A DNA stretch of 27,111 bases from an uncultured Eubacteriales bacterium (GCA_905187695.1 CAJJIY010000020.1:1-27111), one strand, 5' to 3'; counted from the first letter of the stretch, positions 14,146-22,527 are shown. Notes: generated by a model not told the origin, from the letters alone. Program-made: numbers and translations.

Positions 14146-15924
14146 ATGAAAAAACTTTTCCCCATTCTTTGTCTGTTGTCCCTGCTTTTCTGCCTCTTTC
14201 TTTTGCCCGCAGGGGCGCAAACGGAACAGGCTTCGCTCGGAAACGAAACCGGCTCTTTTGCGCAGATGCAGGGAAAAGCCCGTGTAAACGGCGGCACTCT
14301 GAGACTGCTTACAGATGTGACGACCGACGGTACCGGTTTTGACGGCACCTATACATTGGACCTTGCCGGCAAAACGCTGACGCTCACCGCCTCCGCCGTC
14401 ATTCCGGAAGGTTCCACACTCACCGTGACCGATTCGGCTTCCGGCGGCCGGATTCTTTGCACAACCTCTTCGGTTTTCACCCTTACGGGCGGAAACCTGA
14501 AAATCTCCGGCGGTAAACTGACCCCCGCCAACACCTGCGTCACGATTCAGAATGTCGGCAAGGGTATTGTTTCGCTTGCCGGAGCGCCTGTTCTTGAAAG
14601 TTACGGCGCACATATTTATATGGGTTATCCCGAAACGCTTTGCGCACAAGCGGACGGCGTATCTTACACAGGAACCAAAATTTCCGTTTCCGTGGGCTTT
14701 GCCGTTTCAAAAGGGACCGTGCTGACGCGCGGATTTACCGCCGACAATTTTGATGTCAGAAATCTTTCCGAAAACGGCTATCAGGTCGAGTTCAGGGACG
14801 GCGCCGCCCTTGCGGCCAAAATGCCCCGCTCTTTCCTGCCGCTGATTATTGTCGTTGCCGTGCTGGTGGCCGTTGCTTTGCTGGTTGTCACGCTGATCAG
14901 CGTCCGCAAAGTCAAAGACCGCAAGGCTATGGCCGAACTGGAAGAAGAAAAAGCGCGGGAAGCGGCCCGGAAAGCCAAGGAACAAGAAGCGGAAAATGCC
15001 GGAAAAGAATCCGCAAAAGCCGAAGATAAGACTCCGGAAGCGCCCCTGAGCGAAGCACCCACAGAAGAACCGTCTGTGGCCGAAGAGCTTCCTGCACGGG
15101 AAGAGACCCCGGCTCCCGAGACACCTGCGGCCGAAGAAATGCCGGCTGCCGAACCGGTTGCGGAAGAAAAGACGGCTGAACCGGCCGAACTTCCGGCAGA
15201 CGCTTTGGACGAAACACCGATAACTGAGGAAACCCCGGTGGCCGAAGAAGCGATCATGGTTGAAGAAACACCGGTAATCGAAGAAGCACCGGCGGTCGAA
15301 GAAGCGCCTGAGATCGTGGCGGTATCTGCGGCCGAAGAATCCGCTTCTGCGGAAGAAATCCCAGTTCCGGAAGTAACGCCCGAGAGTGAAAAAGAAACCG
15401 AAAAGACCGCGGCGGAAAATCATGAACCGCAAACCGATGTCTATGGCAATGTGGTCTTTTCCACCTATAAAAAATCTTTTGCCGCGCGGATGTCCGAAGC
15501 TACCGACGAGGTAAAAGAACGCTACTGCGCCGTCAAAAACGCCCTGCTTTCCTATCAGCGCGTCAATGCCCGCATCAGCTGGAACTATGAATCCTTCAAG
15601 AGCGGCCGCACGCAGTTGGCCAAGTTTGCCCTGCGCGGCAAGACCCTTTGCCTCTATCTGGCGCTGGATCCCAAAGACCCCGCGCTGGCCAAATATTTTG
15701 TAAACGATGTCAGCGATGAGAGAAAGTTCAGCACGGTTCCCTGCCGCCTGCGGCTGACCTCCAAACGGAGCGCCAAATGGGCCGCCGAACTGGTGGACAT
15801 TCTGGCCCGCGAAAAAGAACTGTCGCCCAATCCCAAATACAAAAAACAGGATTTCGATTTCCCCGCACTTTCCACCGAGGAAATGCTCAAAGAAGGTCTT
15901 ATCCGCAAAGTCGGAGCGGACTGA
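14146..15924 (+). CDS. Single-pass membrane protein: outside beta-rich domain, acidic linker, conserved inside domain
   Basis: The 592 residues have four parts. A signal peptide (1-24, MKKLFPILCLLSLLFC, cut near AGA-QT) comes first. The outside domain (~25-225) consists of short repeated beta strands (TYTLDLAGKTLTLTASAVI, SVFTLTGGNLKISGGKL), suggesting a beta-helix fold. One membrane helix follows (230-252, LPLIIVVAVLVAVALLVV), then basic residues (VRKVKDRK), placing the rest inside the cell. A linker (~262-425) of repeated Glu, Ala, Pro and Thr (EETPVAEEA) leads to a globular C-terminal domain (~431-592, YKKSFAARMSEATDEVKERY, RTQLAKFALRGKTLCLYLAL). I recall such a C-terminal domain recurring in Clostridia without a known function. 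AGGAGGG lies 7 bp before the ATG. Confidence 0.8.
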   Translation: MKKLFPILCLLSLLFCLFLLPAGAQTEQASLGNETGSFAQMQGKARVNGGTLRLLTDVTTDGTGFDGTYTLDLAGKTLTLTASAVIPEGSTLTVTDSASGGRILCTTSSVFTLTGGNLKISGGKLTPANTCVTIQNVGKGIVSLAGAPVLESYGAHIYMGYPETLCAQADGVSYTGTKISVSVGFAVSKGTVLTRGFTADNFDVRNLSENGYQVEFRDGAALAAKMPRSFLPLIIVVAVLVAVALLVVTLISVRKVKDRKAMAELEEEKAREAARKAKEQEAENAGKESAKAEDKTPEAPLSEAPTEEPSVAEELPAREETPAPETPAAEEMPAAEPVAEEKTAEPAELPADALDETPITEETPVAEEAIMVEETPVIEEAPAVEEAPEIVAVSAAEESASAEEIPVPEVTPESEKETEKTAAENHEPQTDVYGNVVFSTYKKSFAARMSEATDEVKERYCAVKNALLSYQRVNARISWNYESFKSGRTQLAKFALRGKTLCLYLALDPKDPALAKYFVNDVSDERKFSTVPCRLRLTSKRSAKWAAELVDILAREKELSPNPKYKKQDFDFPALSTEEMLKEGLIRKVGAD

Positions 15925-15935
15925 CCGCCCAAGTG

Positions 15936-15974
15936 AAAAAGGACAGCCGGAAAGCGCAGTTTCCATAGGGAATT
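15936..15974 (+). repeat. Left copy of a 39-bp inverted repeat
   Basis: AAAAAGGACAGCCG, a 5-nt variable block, CGCAGTT, one variable base and CCATAGGGAATT recur in inverted orientation at 22594-22632, with 34 of 39 positions identical. The variable block GAAAG extends to GAAAGCGCA, which pairs with TGCGCTTTC at 15993-16001, so the repeat forms the 5' arm of a hairpin. It starts 11 bp after the stop of the 592-residue protein. Confidence 0.85.
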
Positions 15975-16009
15975 AAAATTAAATTTTAGAATTGCGCTTT
16001 CAAACGACA

Positions 16010-16047
16010 ACAAAAGGCTCACGGAAATTCATCCGAGAGCCTTTTGT
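16010..16047. terminator. Hairpin terminator at the left edge of the island
   Basis: ACAAAAGGCTC (16010-16020) pairs perfectly with GAGCCTTTTGT (16037-16047), with an extra ACGG/CCG pairing inside. The T run follows on the plus strand, so it would stop transcription from the 592-residue protein gene before the island. Confidence 0.8.
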
Positions 16048-16078
16048 CATAAATAAAAGATGAATATATACTGCTTGT

Positions 16079-16150
16079 AATCTTTATACAATCTTAATAC
16101 CATCCGCAAGAACACTAATGTCATCTTTACGGAAAATGTGGTATTATAAC
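16079..16150 (+). promoter_or_regulatory. ktrB promoter region with KdpE-like direct repeats
   Basis: AATCTTTATAC (from 16079) and AATCTTAATAC (from 16090) are repeated with an 11-bp period, and a third similar ATCTTTAC lies at 16123. OmpR/PhoB-class regulators such as KdpE bind direct repeats of this spacing, and kdpE is in the same island. A weak -10 (TATTAT or TATAAC, 16142-16150) lies about 28-36 bp before the ktrB ATG. There is no consensus -35, as expected for an activator-dependent promoter. Regulation is inferred. Confidence 0.45.
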
Positions 16151-16177
16151 ACCGATAAACAGAATCGAGGTTTTTGC

Positions 16178-17506
16178 ATGGGAATACTAAAAAGGAAACT
16201 AACATCCTTTCAGATAATATTATTAGGATTCGCGGGAGTTATTTTGCTCGGCGCTTTTCTATTGACATTGCCGATTTCTTCAAAAACTCACGAATGGACA
16301 TCTTTTATCGACGCCCTTTTTACTTCGACGTCCGCCGTATGCGTAACGGGACTTATCGTATTCGATACGGCAACGTACTGGACGATATTCGGGCAAATCG
16401 TAATATTGTTGCTGATTCAAATCGGCGGTATGGGCGTTGTTACCATAGCCGTGTCTCTTGCCGTTATTTCGGGCAAGAAAATCGGACTGTTCAGCCGCGA
16501 AACGATGAAGAATGCGATTTCTGCGCCAAATGTGAGCGGTATAGTCCGCCTGACCGGATTTATAATCAAGGGTATATTTTTGATAGAACTTATCGGCGCG
16601 CTTTTTATGATGCCTGTGTTTTGTATCGATTACGGTGCAGAAGGTATTTGGCTTGCTATCTTCCATTCGGTGTCGGCATTCTGCAACGCAGGATTCGACA
16701 TTATGGGGACGAAAAGCGGCGAGTTTACTTCCATCACGCACTATTCCGCGCAACCTGTCATCAACATTACGATTATGTTGCTGATTATTATCGGCGGCAT
16801 CGGTTTTTTGGTATGGGAAGACGTTTGCAACCACAAGTGGCGTATAAGAGAATATCGCACGCAAAGCAAAGTGGTATTGATTGTAACTGCCGCGCTTATT
16901 GTTTTGCCGGCAATATACTTCTTCCTTTTTGAATTCGGCGATTTACCGGTCGGTAAGCGAATACTTGCTTCTTTGTTTCAATCGGTAACGCCGAGGACGG
17001 CAGGATTTAATACGGTAGATCTTACGGCGATCAGCGATACGGGATTATACCTGATGATTATTCTTATGTTGATAGGCGGTTCGCCCGGTTCTACCGCAGG
17101 CGGTATGAAAACGACGACGATAGCGGTTTTATTTTCTTCCGCTTTTTCGGTATTCAGGAAAAAAGACAATGCGGAGCTTATGAAACGGCGCGTCGACGAC
17201 GAAACGGTCAAGACGGCTTCGGCAATATTTATAATGTACATAACCTTGTTTTTATTTGGCGGAATGGCTATAAGTGCGATTGAAAATTTGCCTATTACGT
17301 CTTGCCTTTACGAAACGGCTTCTGCCGTCGGCACGGTAGGTCTTACGCTCGGGATTACCCCGACACTCGGAATCGCATCCAAATTGATTTTGATTTTGTC
17401 TATGTTTTTCGGGCGTGTAGGCGGATTGACATTGATATATGCCGCTTTCGGTGCAAATAAAAAACAAGTAGCAAAATTGCCGACGGATACAATTGCAGTC
17501 GGTTAA
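16178..17506 (+). CDS. ktrB: KtrB/TrkH-family potassium channel subunit
   Basis: The 442 residues form the ion-conducting subunit of a Ktr/Trk potassium uptake system in the cytoplasmic membrane. Its four pore repeats each carry the selectivity-filter glycine: SAVCVTGLIVFD, SAFCNAGFDIMG, TPRTAGFNTVDL and SAVGTVGLTLGI. The loop GGSPGSTAGGMKTTT after the third repeat is also typical. The length fits KtrB. The start is set at MGILKRKLTSFQ (16178) with GAGG 9 bp upstream; a longer reading from 16118 runs through the promoter. ktrA follows 13 bp later. It is the first gene of the AT-rich island, and no kdpFABC pump accompanies it. Confidence 0.95.
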   Translation: MGILKRKLTSFQIILLGFAGVILLGAFLLTLPISSKTHEWTSFIDALFTSTSAVCVTGLIVFDTATYWTIFGQIVILLLIQIGGMGVVTIAVSLAVISGKKIGLFSRETMKNAISAPNVSGIVRLTGFIIKGIFLIELIGALFMMPVFCIDYGAEGIWLAIFHSVSAFCNAGFDIMGTKSGEFTSITHYSAQPVINITIMLLIIIGGIGFLVWEDVCNHKWRIREYRTQSKVVLIVTAALIVLPAIYFFLFEFGDLPVGKRILASLFQSVTPRTAGFNTVDLTAISDTGLYLMIILMLIGGSPGSTAGGMKTTTIAVLFSSAFSVFRKKDNAELMKRRVDDETVKTASAIFIMYITLFLFGGMAISAIENLPITSCLYETASAVGTVGLTLGITPTLGIASKLILILSMFFGRVGGLTLIYAAFGANKKQVAKLPTDTIAVG

Positions 17507-17519
17507 GGAGGTTTTATAT

Positions 17520-18173
17520 ATGAAAACAAAATCTGTTTTATTGATAGGTCTCGGACGGTTCGGAAAATATATCGCGATGAAATTGCACGAATTAGGACAT
17601 GAAATCATGGCGGTAGACGAAAACGAAGAAAGAGTCAACGACGCTATGCCCTATGTGACGAACGGACAAATCGGCGACAGCACAAACGAAGCGTTGCTGA
17701 AATCGCTCGGCGTAAAAAACTACGACGTCTGCATCGTAACTATCGGCGGCGACTTTCAAAGTTCTCTTGAAACGACCTGCTTATTAAAGGAATTGGGAGC
17801 GCAAAAGGTTGTGTCGCGCGCCGAACAGGACGTGCAGGCAAAATTTCTTCTGCGTAACGGCGCGGACGAAATCATTTATCCCGAAAAACAACTTGCCACA
17901 TGGGCTGCAATCCGATACACATCCGACCATATTCTCGATTATATAGAACTCAGCGATTCATGCTCGATATTTGAAGTTTCCGTTCCGTCGGCGTGGATAG
18001 GAAAATCGGTTGTGGAAATCGATATTCGCAGAAAATACAACGTAAATATTATCGCCACGAAGAAAAACGGAAAAATCAATGCCGTTGTTACCGCCGACAC
18101 GATTCTTTCCGGAGATGAAACACTTTTGGTTCTCGGGGAACAAAAAGCAATGCGGAAATGCTTCGATATCTAA
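17520..18173 (+). CDS. ktrA: KtrA/TrkA-family potassium channel gating subunit
   Basis: The 217 residues are a cytosolic RCK protein that gates KtrB. The N-terminal Rossmann domain binds nucleotide through GLGRFGKYIA (residues ~10-19) and the acidic residue in VDENEERV. The C-terminal RCK_C domain (~140-217, FEVSVPSAWIGKSVVEIDIR) closes it. One RCK module makes it KtrA rather than the duplicated TrkA of E. coli. In several Firmicutes RCK_C binds c-di-AMP, which shuts uptake; the same is possible here. The ATG at 17520 follows a strong AAGGAGG and lies 13 bp after the ktrB stop, so the two are one transcript. Confidence 0.95.
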   Translation: MKTKSVLLIGLGRFGKYIAMKLHELGHEIMAVDENEERVNDAMPYVTNGQIGDSTNEALLKSLGVKNYDVCIVTIGGDFQSSLETTCLLKELGAQKVVSRAEQDVQAKFLLRNGADEIIYPEKQLATWAAIRYTSDHILDYIELSDSCSIFEVSVPSAWIGKSVVEIDIRRKYNVNIIATKKNGKINAVVTADTILSGDETLLVLGEQKAMRKCFDI

Positions 18174-18197
18174 CCGATGTAAAGCAAGGCGATCTTT

Positions 18198-18467
18198 ATG
18201 GAAGACGTAATACTTATCATTGCAGTAGCAGCGGTTATGATTTTCGGCTTTTTCATTATGAAAAGGCTCGACGTCTTTTTGGAAGAAAACAGAAAAGCAA
18301 TTGAAAAGGAACGAAAAGAAGAATGCAGTCCGCTTGAATTCATTGACGCGGAAAATTATGAGAATATGATTTCCGGGATTGAAAATTTCAAAAAAAGCCA
18401 TAAAAAAGCCGCCATTATAATCTTTGACAAAGAAAATCGGGAATTGACCGATGCCTTAAACGATTAA
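18198..18467 (+). CDS. Small single-span membrane protein in the potassium island
   Basis: The 89 residues start with one membrane helix (residues ~4-21, VILIIAVAAVMIFGFFIM). A charged segment (EENRKAIEKERKEE) and a C-terminal part follow (ENYENMISGIENFKKSHKKAAIIIFDKENRELTDAL). I do not recognise a family. It lies 24 bp after ktrA with AAGG upstream and 82 bp before kdpD. The same codon style as its neighbours shows that it came with the island. Being small, membrane-bound and placed between the channel and the sensor, it could be an accessory or regulator of either. That is inference. Confidence 0.75.
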   Translation: MEDVILIIAVAAVMIFGFFIMKRLDVFLEENRKAIEKERKEECSPLEFIDAENYENMISGIENFKKSHKKAAIIIFDKENRELTDALND

Positions 18468-18500
18468 AAAAGTCGTTTCAAGTAGATTTTATTCAAGAAA

Positions 18501-18511
18501 TATGATATAAT
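18501..18511 (+). promoter_or_regulatory. Extended -10 promoter before kdpD
   Basis: TATGATATAAT has TG one base before TATAAT (18506-18511), about 38 bp upstream of the kdpD ATG. The -35 is poor. This would let the sensor genes be expressed independently of ktrBA. Confidence 0.55.
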
Positions 18512-18549
18512 ACAGGAAATAAAAAACGAAGGAAATACGGATTAACCGA

Positions 18550-20508
18550 ATGGGAAAGCAGTATATAAACGACAAAGAACACATTCTGGTTTGTTTGTCT
18601 TCCGCGCCTTCAAATCCGAAAATAATTCAGACAGCGGCAGCCATGGCAAAGGCGTTCAATGCGACTTTTTCCGCGTTATATGTAAAAACTCCCGCGTCTG
18701 AATCTATGGAGGCGGAAGACGCGGAACGGTTACTTGCAAATATCCGTTTTGCCGAAACGAACGGCGCGTCGATAGTTACCGTATGCGGGGACGACATTGC
18801 TTTTCAGATTGCGGAATACGCCCGTCTTTCCGGCGTTACGAAAATAGTAATCGGCAGAACCGTTATCGGTAAGCGAAAATTTATAGGCAAACCGACTTTA
18901 ACGGAAAAACTGATATCGCTTGCTCCGAATGTCGATATACATATTATTCCGGACAGCGACGCCGTCGAATCCGAAAAGAAGAAAAAACTGTTTGAAAAGC
19001 CGAGTTTTTCAAAGTTGCTGAAAGGATTGATAATTTCGTCCGCTGTACTGCTGTTATCTTCTTTACTCGGCTATTTATTTTCTCGTCTCGGCTTTACCGA
19101 CGCTAACATAATTACGGTATATATACTCGGCGTATTGCTTATCGCCATTTTTACCGAAAGTAAAATCTGCCGAGTTATATCATCCGTAGCGAGTGTTTTG
19201 ATTTTCAATTTTCTTTTTACGGAACCGAGATTTTCGTTTCTAGCATACGGAAGCGGCTATCCCGTTACTTTCGTAATTATGCTTGCGGCGTCTCTCATCA
19301 TAGGCGAAACAACCGAAAAACTGAAAACTCGGGAACGTCAGGCAACTCAAACCGCATACAGAACAAAAATTCTGTTCGATGCGAATCAGTTGATTCAGAA
19401 AGCGTGTGACGAAACGGAGATATTTCAGGTTACGGCAAATCAATTGCAAAGGCTGTTGGGCCGAAGGGTAATTGTATTTGACGATAAGGCGCAAAAAATT
19501 TATACTTCGCCGACGGAAAACGGTTCTTCCTCCCTATCGCCCGACTGCGAGCAAATCGTTCTGCAAGTAGCGAAAAACAATGTAAAAGCGGGAAAAGGAA
19601 CAAATATTTATCCAAACAGCGAATATGAGTTTTTTCCGATATGCAAAAGCGGGAAAAATTACGGAGTAATCGGAATTTTTGTCGGAGAAAAGCCGATTGA
19701 TTCTTTTGACGAAAGCATTGTAGATTCCGTTATCGGCGAATGCGCAATCGCAATTGACGGAATCATAAACGCCAAAGAAAGAGAACGCGCCGCCGTTTTA
19801 GCCAAAAACGAACAGTTGCGCGCAAACCTGCTCCGTTCCATATCGCATGATCTTCGTACGCCGCTTACTTCCATTTCGGGCAATGCGAGCAATCTGATTT
19901 CAAACGGGAACGATATTGACGATGCGACAAAAAAGCAAATTTACGAAGATATTTACGACGATTCGCTCTGGCTCATCAATCTGGTTGAAAATCTGCTTGC
20001 GGTAACGCGCCTTGAAGAAGGCAGAATGAAAATAAATTTAACGACGGAACTCGTCGGCGACGTAATAGCCGAGGCGTTGAAACATATTCATACGAAAAGC
20101 GAAAAGCAAAAAATTATCGTAATTCAACCCGATGACTTGCTTCTCGCCAAAATGGACGCCCGACTTATCGTACAGGTTTTAATCAATCTTTTGGACAACG
20201 CTATCAAATATACGCCCTCCGATTCGAAAATTACGATTACCGCAAAGAAAAGCGAGAATATGGTTTGCATAAGCGTGGCGGATAACGGAAACGGTATTCC
20301 CGACGAACAAAAATCGCGGGTGTTCGATATGTTTTACACGGGGGCGAACAAAATTGCCGACAGCCGCCGTAGTATCGGATTGGGACTTTCGTTGTGTAAA
20401 TGCATCATAAACGCACACGGCGGAGAAATAACGGTAACCGACAACATTCCGCACGGCGCGATATTTACCTTTACATTGCCCGTCGGGGAGGTGGAAATTC
20501 ATGAATAA
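18550..20508 (+). CDS. kdpD: KdpD-like sensor histidine kinase lacking the N-terminal KdpD domain
   Basis: The 652 residues begin directly with a universal-stress-protein domain (~10-136) and lack the ~210-residue N-terminal KdpD domain of classic KdpD (~900 residues). About four membrane helices (DUF4118-like, ~150-250) follow, then a GAF-like region (~270-400). The kinase core has phospho-acceptor His433 in SISHDLRTPLTSI, an N box in LINLLDNAIKYTP, then VADNGNGIP and GLGLSLCKCIINAHGG. The USP segment has Ser17-x-Ala, 20 residues, then FSALY (40-44). This is close to the SxS-x20-FTAxY/W motif reported for c-di-AMP binding by S. aureus KdpD, with two substitutions. kdpE overlaps its end by 8 bp. 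Confidence 0.92.
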   Translation: MGKQYINDKEHILVCLSSAPSNPKIIQTAAAMAKAFNATFSALYVKTPASESMEAEDAERLLANIRFAETNGASIVTVCGDDIAFQIAEYARLSGVTKIVIGRTVIGKRKFIGKPTLTEKLISLAPNVDIHIIPDSDAVESEKKKKLFEKPSFSKLLKGLIISSAVLLLSSLLGYLFSRLGFTDANIITVYILGVLLIAIFTESKICRVISSVASVLIFNFLFTEPRFSFLAYGSGYPVTFVIMLAASLIIGETTEKLKTRERQATQTAYRTKILFDANQLIQKACDETEIFQVTANQLQRLLGRRVIVFDDKAQKIYTSPTENGSSSLSPDCEQIVLQVAKNNVKAGKGTNIYPNSEYEFFPICKSGKNYGVIGIFVGEKPIDSFDESIVDSVIGECAIAIDGIINAKERERAAVLAKNEQLRANLLRSISHDLRTPLTSISGNASNLISNGNDIDDATKKQIYEDIYDDSLWLINLVENLLAVTRLEEGRMKINLTTELVGDVIAEALKHIHTKSEKQKIIVIQPDDLLLAKMDARLIVQVLINLLDNAIKYTPSDSKITITAKKSENMVCISVADNGNGIPDEQKSRVFDMFYTGANKIADSRRSIGLGLSLCKCIINAHGGEITVTDNIPHGAIFTFTLPVGEVEIHE

Positions 20509-21217
20509 CTTACTGATTTTAGTCGTGGAAGATGACGCGCCCGTCCGCAACCTTATCGGAACGACTTTGAAAACTCACGGCTACGATTATATGACCGCAA
20601 CAAACGGAGAAAACGCCGTTATGCAAGCGTCTTCTCATAATCCGGACGTTGTTTTACTCGATTTGGGTTTGCCGGATATCGACGGCGTGGACGTTATCAA
20701 AAAAATACGTACGTGGTCGGAAATGCCGATTATCGTAATCAGCGCGAGAACAGAAGATAAAGATAAAATCGACGCGCTTGATGCCGGAGCGGACGATTAT
20801 CTGACAAAACCTTTTTCGGTAGAAGAATTGCTTGCCAGAATTCGCGTTACGGAAAGAAGATTGTCCGCAATACAATCGTCGAACAAGTCCGAGTCAGTCT
20901 TTGTAAACGGAGATCTTAAAATAGATTACGCCGCAGGGTGCGCGTATTTAAGCGGCGACGAACTCCACCTTACCCCTATCGAGTATAAATTGCTTTGTTT
21001 GCTATCGAGAAACGTCGGAAAGGTGCTTACCCACACTTTTATTACGCAAAAAATATGGGGTGCGACATGGGAAAGCAACATCGCTTCCCTGCGCGTATTT
21101 ATGGCGACTTTACGTAAAAAAATCGAACCGTCCGCCGATTCGCCGCAATATATTCAGACTCACATCGGCATCGGTTACAGAATGGTAAAGGCAGAATGGT
21201 TTTTTTACAACGTTTAA
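20501..21217 (+). CDS. kdpE: KdpE-like response regulator (OmpR/PhoB class)
   Basis: The 238 residues have a receiver domain (~1-120) with the acidic pair Glu10-Asp11-Asp12, phospho-acceptor Asp54 in VVLLDLGLP, and the conserved Lys in DYLTKPF. A winged-helix effector domain (~135-230) ends in the typical ESNIASLRVFMATLRKKIE and IGIGYRM. The ATG at 20501 lies inside the kdpD end, with GGGGAGGTG upstream, so translation is coupled and kinase and regulator form a pair. In other bacteria KdpE controls kdpFABC. With no such genes here, the direct repeats before ktrB are the nearest likely target. Confidence 0.95.
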   Translation: MNNLLILVVEDDAPVRNLIGTTLKTHGYDYMTATNGENAVMQASSHNPDVVLLDLGLPDIDGVDVIKKIRTWSEMPIIVISARTEDKDKIDALDAGADDYLTKPFSVEELLARIRVTERRLSAIQSSNKSESVFVNGDLKIDYAAGCAYLSGDELHLTPIEYKLLCLLSRNVGKVLTHTFITQKIWGATWESNIASLRVFMATLRKKIEPSADSPQYIQTHIGIGYRMVKAEWFFYNV

Positions 21218-21299
21218 CTATAAAACAATAAATTCGGAGGTTACAGATTATATTAAAAAAGATTTTATCAATTTTGTCGGTATATTCCTTTCGGCAATC

Positions 21300-21878
21300 A
21301 TGTGTATCGGTTTGGTTGCATGCGGAAATCAGGCTGACAATAACGACGAAAGCAATCGTCCGGCTCTTCATGACAGAACAAAGTGGTTTACCGCAGAAGA
21401 ACTGACAAAAAAGGGACTTGACGGATTGACAATGCCGAGCGGATTATCCGGTGAAATAAATTCAAGCGATGCTTGGTTTAACGGCGGATACTCTTTTTCT
21501 CAAGATTGTCCCGACGAAGCAACATTCAAGTCAAATGCCGAAACCTATTTTTCATATTTCAAAACGCATTACGATGGCAGATTCGGCAAGCCGAAGATAG
21601 AAAAATTCAGTTTGGATTCAAACGAAAATTGGTATGTGATAGAACAAAAAAGCGAGTTGTCGGATTATTTCGATGACAATCCGAGCAAGTTGTATCAGTT
21701 TTACTATGTAAAAGATAACGCATCGGAAAACGGCTACTTTGCAAAGGGTTCGGTTTGGATTTTCGAAATTCGTTATGAAATCGACACCGAAACGAATCAA
21801 TACAAATTCAAACTATTTGTGGAGAATGCCGCTTCATCGCATAACGGCGTTTATTCGAATTATTATAAAATGAAATAA
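21300..21878 (+). CDS. Lipoprotein with an unclear start
   Basis: The chain carries a lipobox, GLVAC-G, at its N-terminus. The mature part (about 180 residues) begins GNQADNNDESNRP, has no recognised domain, and is probably lipid-anchored outside the membrane. The first in-frame ATG (21300) leaves only 7 residues before the Cys, too short for a signal peptide. The same frame stays open upstream to an ATT at 21252, giving KKDFINFVGIFLSAIM, a good signal, and GGAGG lies 11 bp before it. Alternatively a one-base indel near 21280 split an older reading, KKILSILSV. It follows kdpE by 82 bp and precedes the DUF1003 gene by 17 bp. Confidence 0.7.
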   Translation: MCIGLVACGNQADNNDESNRPALHDRTKWFTAEELTKKGLDGLTMPSGLSGEINSSDAWFNGGYSFSQDCPDEATFKSNAETYFSYFKTHYDGRFGKPKIEKFSLDSNENWYVIEQKSELSDYFDDNPSKLYQFYYVKDNASENGYFAKGSVWIFEIRYEIDTETNQYKFKLFVENAASSHNGVYSNYYKMK

Positions 21879-21895
21879 CCACAAAGGAAAAACCT

Positions 21896-22411
21896 ATGAA
21901 AGAAAACAGAAAATTGTTAAAAGATGTACTCGACGATATTCGTCAGGATATGAGCGATGAAGAAGTCCTTGCGCTGCTTGTGAACCGCAAGATTTCGGTA
22001 CGGCCCGAAAGCGAGAAAAAATACACTTTGGGACAGCGTGCCGCAGACGCCATCGCAAAATTTGCAGGCAGTTGGGCGTTCATTTTTTCGTTTACCGGCG
22101 TTCTTGTTCTTTGGATGCTCGTAAATATCATAATGGCGTCAAATGCGTTTGACCCGTACCCGTTCATATTGCTTAATCTGGTGCTTTCTTGCGTCGCGGC
22201 TATTCAGGCGCCTCTTATCATGATGAGTCAAAACCGTCAGGAAGAAAAAGACCGCAGGAGAGCCGAAAACGACTATAAAGTCAATCTGAAAACCGAAATT
22301 ATGATTGAGGCATTGTACAATAAGGTTAATGCCATTCTCGCCAAGCAGTCCGCACTTGAAAAACAATTACAGGCAAATAACGGTAATAATGCCGAAAGCA
22401 ATAAAAACTAA
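21896..22411 (+). CDS. DUF1003 family membrane protein
   Basis: The 171 residues match DUF1003. The segment LGQRAADAIAKFAGSWAFIFSFTGVLVLWMLVNII is followed by FDPYPFILLNLVLSCVAAIQAPLIMMSQNRQEEKDR, which makes two membrane helices (~62-84 and ~95-115). A long charged cytosolic helix (ENDYKVNLKTEIMIEALYNKVNAIL) comes last. The family occurs in many bacteria and its function is not established. AAAGGA lies upstream of the ATG. It is the last gene of the island and its codon use agrees with its neighbours. A link to ion or osmotic balance is suggested only by the company it keeps. Confidence 0.9.
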   Translation: MKENRKLLKDVLDDIRQDMSDEEVLALLVNRKISVRPESEKKYTLGQRAADAIAKFAGSWAFIFSFTGVLVLWMLVNIIMASNAFDPYPFILLNLVLSCVAAIQAPLIMMSQNRQEEKDRRRAENDYKVNLKTEIMIEALYNKVNAILAKQSALEKQLQANNGNNAESNKN

Positions 22412-22472
22412 TTTTTATATGCCGACTTTGCATAAAAATTACAAATAAATTACAAAAAGCAGGTAGCGCATT

Positions 22473-22510
22473 ATACAAAAAAGCCGCAGCCGCCGGTTCT
22501 TTATTTGCTT
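22473..22510 (+). terminator. Possible weak terminator at the right end of the island
   Basis: AAAAAGC and GCTTTTT flank a GC-rich loop with partial internal pairing (AAAGCCG against CGG and CTTT with a bulge). It lies about 70 bp after the DUF1003 stop and has a T run at its 3' side. Confidence 0.35.
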
Positions 22511-22527
22511 TTTGTGTCGCCGCTTTG

